Shown: one piece after another, positions 8,613 through 17,550 of the stretch
How the letters are laid out: the number at the start of each line of letters is the position of its first letter
How positions within the stretch are numbered: position 1 is the first letter of the stretch
NCBI GenBank assembly: GCA_003990705.1
Contig: AP018318.1
Span: 4,901,501-4,965,500 of the forward strand
From: Nostoc sp. HK-01
Lineage (GTDB): Bacteria; Cyanobacteriota; Cyanobacteriia; Cyanobacteriales; Nostocaceae
Direction of reading: 5' to 3'
Length of the DNA: 64,000 bases
The notes under the pieces: model-generated
Databases searched by the model: none
What the model saw: the letters and a program-made list of their open reading frames with translations, nothing else
What the model was told of the DNA's origin: nothing
Translations under genes and position numbers: made by a program

Positions 8613-10988
8613 ATGGCAAATATCAATGGTACGAACGGCAATGATAACCTCATTGGCACAACGGGCAATGATATTATTAATGGCTTGGCCGGGAATGATA
8701 CCTTATTGGGCAATGGTGGCAACGACATTTTAGATGGCGGTGCTGGAAATGATAGCCTCAATGCGGCTACAGCAGTTGCCAGTTCCACAGGGAACAGTAT
8801 CCTCAGAGGTGGAACAGGAGATGATTTTTTAAATATTACCCGTTCTTCTGGAAATAACCTTTTAGAAGGTGGGGATGATAATGACACTCTATTAGCTATC
8901 TTTTCTACTGGAAATAACCTATTGAGTGGAGGTGAAGGTGATGACCTGATTGATATCAGTTCCTCTACCGGAGACAATCTGGTGGAAGGTGGTAATGGAA
9001 ATGATGAAATTTATGCCGAGCGCGTTGCCGGAAATAATAGCCTATATGGTGGTGCAGGTAATGACTCCTTCTACATCAGCAACCCTGTACTACAAGAGCC
9101 AAGTTCCACAACAGTCACTCAAATAGTCGATGGGGAAGATGGCGAAGACTATCTTTCAGTTGATTACAGCGATGCTGATGCAGCAATCTCCTCAACGTTC
9201 AATAGTGCAAGAAACATCGGCACAATCACAGCCGGCACAAATGAGGTTAGCTACAGCAACATCGAACGTTTGAACATTATTGGTACGCAGTTCAATGATT
9301 TCATCACGATTAGCAATGCGCGTTTAGATGACAGCATTGATGCAAGTGATGGAGACAACAACATTGCAGGTGAAGATGGCAATGACACAATACTAGCTTC
9401 CTTTACCACAGGAGATAATACCCTGAGTGGGGGTGAAGGTGATGACCTGATTGATATCAGTTCCTCTACCGGAGACAATCTGGTGGAAGGTGGTAATGGA
9501 AATGATGAAATTTATGCGGAGCGCGTCGCTGGAAATAATAGCCTATATGGTGGTGCAGGTAATGACTCCTTCTACATCAGTAACCCTGTACCACAAGAGT
9601 CAAGTTCCATAACAGTCATTCAAATAGTCGATGGGGAAGATGGCGAAGACTATCTCTCCGTTGATTACAGTGATGCTGATGCACCAATCTCCTCAACATA
9701 TAATGCTTCAACTAACAGTGGCAGAATTACCGCAGGTACAAATCGGGTTAGCTACAGCAACATCGAACGGTTGAACATTATTGGCACAGCCTACAGTGAT
9801 AGCATTGTCGGCAGCAATGGCAATGATACACTTTATGGTGGTAGTGGTGGCAATGATCAGATCAATGGCGGTGCAGGTGACGATACTTTAAATGTTGACT
9901 ATTCCATCGGCGATAACCTGCTGAATGGTGGCGCAGGAAATGATGTGGTTTCCGCTATTGGTGCTTCTGGTGAGAACAATCTTGATGGTGGAGTGGGTGA
10001 CGATAGAATAATTGCGGATGATTCTACAGGCAATAACTTGCTGAATGGTTACAACGGCAATGATGAGCTTTATGCTGTTGGTTCGTCTGGGAATAACACC
10101 CTCATCGGTGGTGCAGGTGACGATACTTTAAATGTTGACTATTCCACAGGGGATAACCTGCTGAATGGTGGTACTGGTGATGATTCTCTTTATGCTGTTG
10201 GTTCATCTGGAAATAACACCCTCAATGGTGGTGCTGGGAGAAACGCATTAATTGTGGATGATTCCACAGGTAATAGCCTGCTGAATGGTGATAACGCTGA
10301 TGATTTTCTCTCTGCTGATGGTTCATGGGGGAATAACACTCTTAACGGTAGATCTGGTAATGACATATTAATTGTGGATGGTTCCAGTGGCACTAATGTT
10401 TTAAATGGTGACAATGGTAATGATTATCTGTCAGCTGATGGTTCGTCTGGGAACAACACCCTGAATGGTGGTAATGGTAGCGACATATTAATCGTAGATA
10501 GTTCTAGTGGCAATAACTTACTCAATGGTGGTAGTGGGAATGATTATCTTTCGGCTGCTGGTGCTTTAGGTAAGAACACCCTTGACGGTGGTACTGGCAA
10601 TGATACTCTCACTGGTGGTAATGGCAATGATATTTTGATAGGTGGCCAAGGTAGAGATATTCTTTCAGGAGGTGGCGGTGCAAATACCTTTGTCTTTAAT
10701 AGTTTCAATGAAGGTACTGACACTATTACTGACTTCAGCATCACTAATGACATTATTCAGATATCAGCAGCTGGTTTTGGTGGTGGTTTATTAGCAGGTT
10801 CGTTTGCGATTAGTCAGTTTACTTTAGGAACATCTGCAACTACCAGTGATCAGCGATTTATCTATAACAATACGACTGGTGCGCTGTATTTTGACCAAGA
10901 TGGTAGCGCTGGTGGATTTAGACAGGTGCAACTGGCTCAATTATCTGGTGCGCCTTCATTGAATGTTAGCAACTTTGTGATTGTTTAA
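8613..10988 (+). CDS. RTX (hemolysin-type Ca2+-binding repeat) exoprotein
   Basis: 791 residues counted from ATG 8613 (MANING...). An in-frame extension to TTG 8535 crosses a terminator and is rejected. Nearly the whole length is GGxGxDxLx-type nonapeptides (GNDTLLGNGGNDILDGG and many more), which bind calcium as a parallel beta-roll in proteins secreted by type I systems. There is no N-terminal signal peptide. The last 100 residues (ANTFVFNSFNEGTDTITDF, then LYFDQDGSAGG) are the usual RTX C-terminal secretion region. No catalytic domain is seen, so it may be structural or adhesive. Two layers of internal duplication are described separately. No T1SS genes lie nearby. Confidence 0.9.
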   Translation: MANINGTNGNDNLIGTTGNDIINGLAGNDTLLGNGGNDILDGGAGNDSLNAATAVASSTGNSILRGGTGDDFLNITRSSGNNLLEGGDDNDTLLAIFSTGNNLLSGGEGDDLIDISSSTGDNLVEGGNGNDEIYAERVAGNNSLYGGAGNDSFYISNPVLQEPSSTTVTQIVDGEDGEDYLSVDYSDADAAISSTFNSARNIGTITAGTNEVSYSNIERLNIIGTQFNDFITISNARLDDSIDASDGDNNIAGEDGNDTILASFTTGDNTLSGGEGDDLIDISSSTGDNLVEGGNGNDEIYAERVAGNNSLYGGAGNDSFYISNPVPQESSSITVIQIVDGEDGEDYLSVDYSDADAPISSTYNASTNSGRITAGTNRVSYSNIERLNIIGTAYSDSIVGSNGNDTLYGGSGGNDQINGGAGDDTLNVDYSIGDNLLNGGAGNDVVSAIGASGENNLDGGVGDDRIIADDSTGNNLLNGYNGNDELYAVGSSGNNTLIGGAGDDTLNVDYSTGDNLLNGGTGDDSLYAVGSSGNNTLNGGAGRNALIVDDSTGNSLLNGDNADDFLSADGSWGNNTLNGRSGNDILIVDGSSGTNVLNGDNGNDYLSADGSSGNNTLNGGNGSDILIVDSSSGNNLLNGGSGNDYLSAAGALGKNTLDGGTGNDTLTGGNGNDILIGGQGRDILSGGGGANTFVFNSFNEGTDTITDFSITNDIIQISAAGFGGGLLAGSFAISQFTLGTSATTSDQRFIYNNTTGALYFDQDGSAGGFRQVQLAQLSGAPSLNVSNFVIV
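8931..9787 (+). repeat. 501-bp-spaced internal duplication in the RTX gene
   Basis: A segment of about 355 bp starting at GGTGAAGGTGATGACC (8931) recurs at 9432, exactly 167 codons later, and ends near 9283 and 9787. The proteins from the two copies share long identical runs such as DLIDISSSTGDNLVEGG and differ at scattered sites. Confidence 0.85.
9870..10589 (+). repeat. Six tandem 120-bp (40-residue) units in the RTX gene
   Basis: Six consecutive 40-residue units begin at 9870. Each has two RTX half-units, for example GAGDDTLNVDYSIGDNLLNG followed by a second 20-residue half. The units have diverged, so this is an old expansion. Confidence 0.85.
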
Positions 10989-11050
10989 AGATTTCTAGAA
11001 AATAAATGATTTGCTAGTCATTTGGCACATTTGAAATAGTTCAGCAAACC

Positions 11051-11080
11051 AAGGTTACGCTATTACCGTAACCTTTTTTT
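11051..11080 (+). terminator. Terminator after the RTX gene
   Basis: AAGGTTACG and CGTAACCTT pair around a 7-base loop and run into TTTTTTT, 63 bp after the RTX stop codon. The hairpin also sits beyond the 3' end of the convergent histidine kinase gene. Confidence 0.85.
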
Positions 11081-11125
11081 ATATCATGTTCGGTAAAAGA
11101 CGGCTTATTCAAACCGCAGAGAGAA

Positions 11126-12454
11126 TTATAGAGGGAGCCGGATTATAAATGTACTACCCAAACCAGATTGACTTTGAACGTGAATATTGCCTTTGTGTGC
11201 TTGAACGATCGCTAAAGCAATGGCTAAACCCAAACCAGAACCACCAGAACTACGAGAGCGATCGCGATCTATTCGATAGAACCGATCAAAAATTCGCTGT
11301 TGATGTTCGAGCGCAATCCCAATTCCGGTATCTTGGACTTTAATAATGGCGTAAAGCTCACTATCTTCTAAAAAAATGATAACTTTTCCCCCACTAGATG
11401 TTGCTTGAATTGCATTGATCATTAAGTTAGAAATTAACCGATAAAGTTGTTCTTCATTTCCTTGAACATAAACTTTTTTTGTAACCAATATCTGACCAGA
11501 AATATTGACGTGATGCTCTACTGCTAAAAATGCTAACTCCTCAATTAAATCGCTAATTAAGTCATTTAAACAGCAAAGCTGATATTCTCTGGTTATTTGT
11601 TTTTGATCTATCCTTGTCAATAGCAATAAATCACCAACTAATTGTGATAGGCGATGATTTTGGCGTTTGAGAACATCTAAAGTGCCATTATTAGATTTTT
11701 GTTCCGGCTGTAACTTAATAGCAGCTTCAATAGTAGAGTGCATTGCGGCTAAAGGTGTACGGAATTCATGGGCTGCATCAGCAGTAAATTGTTGCATCTG
11801 TTGATAGGAACTATACACAGGCTGCATTGCCCTTTCTGCTAACCACCAACTAGATAAAGCAACCAAAATCAGGGAAATTGGCAATCCTAAAATCAAAGTT
11901 AATCTCAAATAAGCAACATGTTGCTCCAAATCAGTAATACTCCGTGCTACTTGGAGATAACCAGAAATTTGGTTGTCAGTATACAAGGGTAAAGTTATCT
12001 GGCGGTAATGAGTCCCAAAAGCATCAGTAATAATTTGCCACTTTTGTGACGATAAGGTAATTTGTGAATTATCAAATTGTATATCTGTACTTGCAAAGAC
12101 TTTTTGTGACCTATCTAATAAGCGTATATAGTAATTAACCTGATTACCTGCTTCTTCTATTGGTTGTTGAATAATTGTTGTTTTCGGCAAACAGTTTGTC
12201 GGATTTATACATAACTCTAAGGAAAGTTCTTTAGCTAGTTCTTGTAAATGTCCAGGTTGTTGCCACGCAGGTTCAATGCTTTTATGGAGTGCCTTTGCTA
12301 CTGATTTTAATCCCTGGTCTATAGTTTCATAATAAGTATGGGCAACCACAGTATAAACGCCTAAACCAGATAGCCCTAAAATACTACTCATAACTAGGGT
12401 ATACCAAGCTGCTAATCTCAATCTAGTTTCGGAGAAAATAGGATTACGTTTCAT
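11126..12454 (-). CDS. rppB: Sensor histidine kinase, RppB-like
   Basis: 442 residues. Membrane helices near residues 15-37 and 183-205 flank a periplasmic domain of about 145 residues. The H-box FTADAAHEFRTPLAAMHS places the phospho-accepting histidine at 229. The ATPase core has an N-box (LMINAIQ), VQDTGIGI, FDRFYRIDRDRSRSSGGSGL and a final G-box. The protein would sense an external signal and phosphorylate the response regulator encoded 5 bp upstream. Sequence and gene order resemble the cyanobacterial RppA/RppB (NrsR/NrsS-type) systems linked to redox or metal sensing; the actual signal is not visible here. Kinase identity certain, the name less so. Confidence 0.85.
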   Translation of the reverse strand: MKRNPIFSETRLRLAAWYTLVMSSILGLSGLGVYTVVAHTYYETIDQGLKSVAKALHKSIEPAWQQPGHLQELAKELSLELCINPTNCLPKTTIIQQPIEEAGNQVNYYIRLLDRSQKVFASTDIQFDNSQITLSSQKWQIITDAFGTHYRQITLPLYTDNQISGYLQVARSITDLEQHVAYLRLTLILGLPISLILVALSSWWLAERAMQPVYSSYQQMQQFTADAAHEFRTPLAAMHSTIEAAIKLQPEQKSNNGTLDVLKRQNHRLSQLVGDLLLLTRIDQKQITREYQLCCLNDLISDLIEELAFLAVEHHVNISGQILVTKKVYVQGNEEQLYRLISNLMINAIQATSSGGKVIIFLEDSELYAIIKVQDTGIGIALEHQQRIFDRFYRIDRDRSRSSGGSGLGLAIALAIVQAHKGNIHVQSQSGLGSTFIIRLPL

Positions 12455-12459
12455 ATTAA

Positions 12460-13194
12460 TTAACTGCCTATTTCTGTTACCGGAATATTGAGACGATAGC
12501 CGACACCATAAATAGTTTCTATCAAAGTTTCACTATCTTCTTCGCCTAATTTGCGTCTTAATAAACGAATTTGCGCTGCTACTACATTGCTGACTGGCGC
12601 TGCACCAATTTCCCACAGTTGATTAATAATCTGGTCGCGGTTGATAATTTGGTTAGGATGTCGCATGAAATATTCTAACAATTGAAATTCTTTGATAGTT
12701 AAAATTAATATTTGCTTTTCACCATTAGGATACAGGCGAGTTAGTTCATGAGTGTTGTAATTGAGTGTCAGACAACCTATTTGTAAACGTCGGGTTTGGA
12801 CTTGGGGTATAACCGATATGCCTGTGTAAGCAGCCCGTCTTTGTAAGGCTCGCAATCTTGCCAGCAGTTCTGCCATATCAAAAGGTTTAACTATATAATC
12901 ATCTGCACCGCTATCTAGACCAATAATTTTTTCTTCCATGCGGTCTTTAGCAGTTAACATCAACACAGGTAAAGTTAATTGGCGCGATCGCAACCACTTA
13001 CACAACTCTATACCAGAAACTCCAGGCAGCATCCAATCAAAAATCCCTAATGTGTACTCTGTCGAGCCATCTTTTAGAGATTGCCATGCTTGAGTCCCAT
13101 CCAGAAACCAATCCACTACATACGCCTCATAACTGAGAACTTGTTTAATTGCTGCACCTAAATCTGTTTCATCCTCAACTAATATCAGTCTCAT
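12460..13194 (-). CDS. rppA: OmpR-family response regulator, RppA-like
   Basis: An N-terminal receiver (VEDETDLGAAIKQVL, phospho-acceptor in GIFDWMLPG at residue 53 counted from ATG 13194, K in IVKPFD) joins a C-terminal winged helix (LTIKEFQLLEYFMRHPNQII, RLLRRKLGEE, TIYGVGYRL). The frame can extend two codons to TTG 13200, but the ATG is preferred. It is followed 5 bp later by its kinase, so the two form a regulator-then-kinase operon. The AAPVSNVVAAQIRLLRRKLG stretch is close to RppA/NrsR proteins of cyanobacteria. The targets are not known; the divergent DUF389 gene is an obvious candidate by position only. Confidence 0.85.
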   Translation of the reverse strand: MRLILVEDETDLGAAIKQVLSYEAYVVDWFLDGTQAWQSLKDGSTEYTLGIFDWMLPGVSGIELCKWLRSRQLTLPVLMLTAKDRMEEKIIGLDSGADDYIVKPFDMAELLARLRALQRRAAYTGISVIPQVQTRRLQIGCLTLNYNTHELTRLYPNGEKQILILTIKEFQLLEYFMRHPNQIINRDQIINQLWEIGAAPVSNVVAAQIRLLRRKLGEEDSETLIETIYGVGYRLNIPVTEIGS

Positions 13195-13327
13195 AATCAA
13201 CCCAAAAAAACTTGCTTTAAATTATTCTAAATTTCTGCCAGGTAAATTTTTATCTTGAGATAGATATGTTTATGAAAAATTTTGTTTAAAATTTTTTATC
13301 AAAATTATTTTATTTTAGGGAATTACT

Positions 13328-14368
13328 TTGGTTAATAATCTGCGGAACCGCTTCAGAGAGTTCAAGAAAAAAAGAGTTGAACCTTTAGAAATACAACAGC
13401 TTGTGGCTGAATTTTTTGAAGAATCTACTTCTAACAATACATATTTAATTTTAATTATTGGTTCTTGTGCGATCGCTACATTTGGGCTACTGTCTAATAG
13501 TACGGCGGTAATTATTGGCGCGATGATTATTGCCCCTTTAATGTTGCCAATTCGGGCTTTAGCTTTTGGTGCATTGGTTGGCAATGTCAACTTATTTCGT
13601 CAAAGTACAATAGCAGTTTTATTCGGAACCTTATTAGCTCTGTTAATTTCTTATAGTATAGGTTTGCTAGTTAATTTACCAAGTTTTGGTAGTGAAGTTT
13701 TATCTCGCTCTAAACCCACTTTACTGGATTTAGGAATTGCTGTTGCCGCTGGTGGGATTAGTGGTTACGCAAAGGTAAATTCAAAAATATCTGCTAGTGT
13801 TGCAGGTACAGCAATAGCTGTTGCCCTGATGCCGCCAATTTGCGTTATTGGCTTAGGTCTAGCAAAATCTGATTGGTCGCTGAGTTTAGGTGCAACTTTG
13901 CTCTACCTAACGAACCTGTTAGGCATTAGTCTTGCCTGTATGTTGACATTTTTATTCACTGGCTATTCTCCTTTCCGTCGCGCCCGCAAAGTACTTTTAT
14001 GGGCGTTGTCTTTGACAGGGGTTTTACTTATTCCTTTAACTGTGAGTTTTAGCGAATTATTTAGACAAGCACAACTCGAAACTTCGTTGAAAAGAGCTTT
14101 GTTAAATCGCACCGTAACTTTTCAGCGTTTGGAACTACTAAAAACTGATACTAATTGGCTAACTAATCCGCCCCAAGTCCGCTTAAGTGTTCGCGCCCAA
14201 AAACCTGTAACATCCAAGCAAGTGCGTCTTTTAGAAGCATTTCTTAAAAAAGAAATGGGTCAAGTTTTCACCTTAGTTTTTGAAGTTAGTCAAGTTGAAG
14301 AAGTAAGGAGAGAAAACTCTATTGCTCCTGATAAAATACCAAAAAAAAGTAATCCAGCAAAATTTTAA
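13328..14368 (+). CDS. DUF389 (TIGR00341-type) membrane protein
   Basis: 346 residues with six or so membrane helices. The core starts with NTYLILIIGSCAIATFGLL and SNSTAVIIGAMIIAPLMLP, the signature of the DUF389 family, followed by GALVGNVNLF and GTAIAVALMPPICVIGLGLA. A soluble C-terminal tail of about 120 residues follows. Function in bacteria is not established. The start is TTG 13328, with AGGGAA five bases upstream and no better in-frame codon. It diverges from the rppA-like gene and leads into MscS and antiporter genes, so a part in ion or osmotic balance is a reasonable guess. Confidence 0.8.
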   Translation: MVNNLRNRFREFKKKRVEPLEIQQLVAEFFEESTSNNTYLILIIGSCAIATFGLLSNSTAVIIGAMIIAPLMLPIRALAFGALVGNVNLFRQSTIAVLFGTLLALLISYSIGLLVNLPSFGSEVLSRSKPTLLDLGIAVAAGGISGYAKVNSKISASVAGTAIAVALMPPICVIGLGLAKSDWSLSLGATLLYLTNLLGISLACMLTFLFTGYSPFRRARKVLLWALSLTGVLLIPLTVSFSELFRQAQLETSLKRALLNRTVTFQRLELLKTDTNWLTNPPQVRLSVRAQKPVTSKQVRLLEAFLKKEMGQVFTLVFEVSQVEEVRRENSIAPDKIPKKSNPAKF

Positions 14369-14464
14369 TCATCCTATTTATAGACTACAAAAACTTACTA
14401 GAGATGGAATTAAATAATAGGAGTTTTTCTTATTATCAGCAATGCTGATCATTAAGCAACTATC

Positions 14465-15457
14465 ATGAATGCAGATATATCCGCACTCTGGAATCAAATC
14501 CAGGGAATGATTAACGGATTGATTGTTTTGCTACCGAATATTGTGCTGGCGTTGATTGTATTTACAGTCTTCTTTGTTGTAGCTAGAGAAATTAAGAGAT
14601 TGGTGAAACGCTTGACACGCGATCGCCACCAAGCTAGAAACTTAGGATTAGTACTAGGACGCTTGGCACAAGGTACGATACTATTACTAGGACTATTTGT
14701 TGCTTTGTCGATTGTAATTCCCACATTCCGTGCTGGTGATTTAGTACAACTACTGGGGATTAGTGGTGTAGCGATTGGTTTTGCTTTTCGAGATATCCTG
14801 CAAAACTTCTTGGCGGGGATTCTAATTTTATTAACAGAGCCATTCCGCATTAATGATCAAATAGTTTTTAAAGATTTTGAAGGAACTGTAGAAAATATCG
14901 AGACACGCGCGACAACAATTAGAACTTATGATGGTCGCCGCATTGTAATTCCCAATTCAGAATTGTTCACTAATTCAGTGACTGTAAACACAGCTTTTGA
15001 AAATCGGCGGCTTCAGTATGATGTCGGTATTGGCTACGGTGACGATATTGATCGAGCTAAGGAATTAATGCTACAAGCATTGCATAGTGTCCCGGAAGTA
15101 TTGCCAGAACCAGCACCCGATGTTCTCGTTATGGAACTTGCGGAAAGTACTGTCAATATCCGCGTTCGCTGGTGGATAAAACCGCCGCGACGTGCAGATG
15201 ACCTCACCTCACGAGACAAGGTGCTGACTGCAATTAAGAAAACTTTGGTCGCCAACGGCATTGATTTACCCTTTCCCACACAGCAAATTTTACTTCACGA
15301 CCAAACAGAAGAAACCGATGGAAATCGCTCTCGTCAGCGAGAAGGCTGGCCTGCTGGTAGAAGTGAAGTTCCCAAACCTCGCCCGATGAGCGATTCATAT
15401 CAGATGTTTGCCCAAATGCAAACACAGAAAAATGATCACAATAATGGCAAGATTTGA
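14465..15457 (+). CDS. MscS-family mechanosensitive channel
   Basis: 330 residues. Three membrane helices lie within residues 15-120, the last ending in LLGISGVAIGFAFRDILQNFLAGILIL, shown here only as the family-typical pore-helix region with its Gly/Ala pattern. The beta domain follows (EPFRINDQIVFKDFEGTVENI, TTIRTYDGRRIVIPNSELFT), then a C-terminal alpha/beta part and a charged tail. Such channels open under membrane tension and release solutes after osmotic downshock. Size matches the small MscS class. It starts at ATG 14465, 96 bp after the DUF389 gene, and its stop overlaps the first possible start of the antiporter gene, which suggests one transcript. Confidence 0.85.
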   Translation: MNADISALWNQIQGMINGLIVLLPNIVLALIVFTVFFVVAREIKRLVKRLTRDRHQARNLGLVLGRLAQGTILLLGLFVALSIVIPTFRAGDLVQLLGISGVAIGFAFRDILQNFLAGILILLTEPFRINDQIVFKDFEGTVENIETRATTIRTYDGRRIVIPNSELFTNSVTVNTAFENRRLQYDVGIGYGDDIDRAKELMLQALHSVPEVLPEPAPDVLVMELAESTVNIRVRWWIKPPRRADDLTSRDKVLTAIKKTLVANGIDLPFPTQQILLHDQTEETDGNRSRQREGWPAGRSEVPKPRPMSDSYQMFAQMQTQKNDHNNGKI

Positions 15458-15489
15458 TAGTAAATATTCTGTTTAATTTGAATACTTTT

Positions 15490-16656
15490 ATGACATTAGA
15501 ATCTGCTGCGGGTGAAGTTGTAATTGCAGAACAACTTAAGCAATTTCTGTTAGTACTTTCTGTCTCTTTAGGTGTAGCAACACTACCACAAATTTTTAGT
15601 TGGTTGCGCCGCATTCCTTATACACTTCTACTGGTCATAGTTGGATTAGGATTGGCATTCGTAAATGTGCGATTGGTGAATCTCTCTCCTGCATTGATTC
15701 TCGTAATTTTCCTGCCACCTTTACTATTTGAGGCTGCTTGGAATTTGAAATGGTCAGACTTAAAGCGGGATTTATTACCTATTTGTTTGTATGCAGTAAT
15801 TGGGGTAATAATTTCGATTGCTGGAGTAGCATTTGGTCTGCATCAACTGGCTGGAATTGAACTAAATATTGCGCTTTTAATTGGAGCTAGTCTATCAGCA
15901 ACCGATCCAGTTTCAGTAACAGCTTTGTTTCGGGAACTAGGCGCAAGCAAACGTCTCACAACACTGATGGAAGGCGAAAGTTTATTTAATGATGGGATGG
16001 CGGTTGTGGCTTTTGGTTTATTAGTTGCCTTGCCTTTAGGCACTGCCAAATTAGATTTACAATCTGCTTTATTAGAATTTTTGCAGGTAGTAGGTATTGG
16101 TATCGGTGTTGGCGGATTAACGGGATTTGGTATTTCCTACCTCACACAACGTTTTGATTTACCATTAGTAGAACAGTCACTCACCTTAGTTTCAGCCTAC
16201 AGTACTTATTTAATTACAGAACATTTGGGTGGTTCGGGAGTCATTGGCGTAGTCACGACAGCTTTAATTTTAGGCAACTTTGGTTCCCGCATCGGCATGA
16301 ACCCGCGTACACGCATCATTGTGACTGAGTTTTGGGAATTTTTAGCTTTTTTTGTGAATTCGATTGTGTTTTTGTTAATTGGTGATCAGATTCACTTTGC
16401 TGTATTAGGAAATAACCTCAAAACTATTGCACTTACAATTGCTGCGATGACTTTGGCAAGGGCGGTATCTATTTATGCTTTAAGTAGTGTTAGCAACTGG
16501 TTGGCTAAATCCGAAATTCCTTTAGCTGAACAAGCTGTGTTGACTTGGGGTGGATTACGTGGCTCTGTTTCTATAGCTTTGGCTTTGAGTGTACCAGCTA
16601 TACTGACGCAAAGAGAAGAAATTATTGCGACAGTATTTGGAGTAGTTTTATTTACA
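15490..16656 (+). pseudogene. Na+/H+ antiporter (CPA1/NhaP type), 5' part, interrupted by an insertion sequence
   Basis: About 389 residues from ATG 15490; a TTG at 15454 would add 12 residues and overlap the MscS stop. It encodes the polytopic CPA1 exchanger core: PPLLFEAAWNLKW, the ion-binding ASLSATDPVSVTALFRELGA, LMEGESLFNDGMAVVAF and TWGGLRGSVSIALALS. The frame ends in FGVVLFT at the insertion sequence, whose second base completes a TGA. Removing the element and one AT restores ...VLFTLLVQGLSTQTL, which continues into the piece at 17551-17953. The truncated product keeps most membrane helices but lacks the last one and the cytoplasmic tail, so it is probably inactive. Confidence 0.9.
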
Positions 16657-16661
16657 TGAAC

Positions 16662-17150
16662 CTATCCCACTAATAAAATTCTGTTAATCCAGATATGAAT
16701 TGTGGCTAGAGAAAGAAAAGCATTGAAGCAAGCAGAGATCCGCTCCCATCGCACAACGAGACGGCGATATTTTCTTTGATACCAGGCAAAACAGCGTTCC
16801 TGTTGAAAGCGTGGAACTGACATTTTAATTGGTCTACCTCGATTTTTCTTGGTCTTCCAAACACGCTTAGGTAATTGTGGCCTGATACCACGTTTACGCA
16901 AGGCTGCACGTTTATCCTTAGAATCGTAACCTTTATCAGCCGCAAGAACTTTAACTCGTTTACGAGGTCTACCGGGTTTATTCGTTTTGACTTTAACGCT
17001 ATCTAATAGTGGTAGAACCTGCTCTCGTTCATTACCATTAGCAGGGGTTGTGCGATTAGCTAAGGGCATCCCGTTCCCCTCTGTGAGCGTATGTATCAAA
17101 ATTCCTTTACCCTTATGACCATACGCAACCCCTTCACCGCCACCTTTCCC
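16662..17150 (-). CDS. IS5-type transposase, C-terminal frame (ORF B)
   Basis: This frame continues the transposase from GKGGGEGVAYGHKGKG through TEGNGMPLANRTTPAN and AADKGYDS (second catalytic aspartate) to RWERISACFNAFLSLATI (catalytic glutamate) and the element end. Joined to ORF A it gives about 273 residues, normal for the family. The junction on the minus strand reads TTTTTCCCCCTGGG: skipping the T after CCC restores the frame, as expected for a +1 slip at CCC-T. A start downstream at TTG 17099 is also possible. Whether the shift is programmed or an inactivating mutation cannot be told from one copy. Confidence 0.8.
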   Translation of the reverse strand, partial: GKGGGEGVAYGHKGKGILIHTLTEGNGMPLANRTTPANGNEREQVLPLLDSVKVKTNKPGRPRKRVKVLAADKGYDSKDKRAALRKRGIRPQLPKRVWKTKKNRGRPIKMSVPRFQQERCFAWYQRKYRRLVVRWERISACFNAFLSLATIHIWINRILLVG

Positions 17151-17484
17151 AGGGGGAAAAAGACCCGTCCACTGCGCCGTAGTTCCAGTTGATTAATCCT
17201 TTTTCTTCTGCAATGCCTAATATACGCGCTTGTAGATTATCTAATGTGCCATCTTTGTGCCAACGTTGTAGCCATCTGTGCGCGGCACTCTTGGATGCCC
17301 AGATCTCTCCAGTGGGAACATCACACCAACGACAGCCTGTTATCAACATATACAGTAGGGTATTCAGTACGTGACGAAATGGTGCATGAGGCATTCCCCG
17401 CCCTTTCTTTTCTGCTTCCTTGGGAAATATATCTTCAAACAGCTTCCACTCAAGATCACTTAACCCTTCAAATCTCCCCGCCAT
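17134..17484 (-). CDS. IS5-type transposase, N-terminal frame (ORF A)
   Basis: 116 residues starting MAGRFEGLSDLEWKLFEDIF, with the helix-turn-helix-like GCRWCDVPTGEIWASKSAAHRWLQRW minus its ends, which marks the DUF4096-type N-terminal domain of IS5 transposases. It runs to GAVDGSFSP, where the first catalytic aspartate of the DDE triad sits, then shifts out of frame (WERWR, stop). The coding sequence continues one base further on in ORF B. Product alone would lack the other two catalytic residues. Confidence 0.85.
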   Translation of the reverse strand: MAGRFEGLSDLEWKLFEDIFPKEAEKKGRGMPHAPFRHVLNTLLYMLITGCRWCDVPTGEIWASKSAAHRWLQRWHKDGTLDNLQARILGIAEEKGLINWNYGAVDGSFSPWERWR

Positions 17485-17550
17485 ACCCTAATACAACTTA
17501 CCGTCATCAACAGCAGATTATCATATTGCTGGTATTAGTGGGATAGGTTC

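Larger units (their letters stand above)
16658..17550 (-). mobile_element. IS5-family insertion sequence (893 bp)
   Basis: The ends are perfect 18-bp inverted repeats: GAACCTATCCCACTAATA at 16658-16675 and its reverse complement at 17533-17550. An AT on each side (16656-16657 and 17551-17552) may be a 2-bp target duplication, although the bases are also compatible with TGAACC...GGTTCA ends and no duplication. It carries two transposase frames on the minus strand, joined by a frameshift, as in the two-ORF IS5 groups. It splits an Na+/H+ antiporter gene. The perfect ends suggest a recent insertion. Confidence 0.92.

Noticed and set aside
8528-8977. 149-codon minus-strand ORF opposite the RTX start
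   Set aside because: Its Pro/Ser/Leu-rich repeats mirror the RTX repeats on the other strand.
16706-16945. 79-codon minus-strand ORF inside the IS
   Set aside because: It overlaps the DDE-carrying frame of the transposase in another frame.
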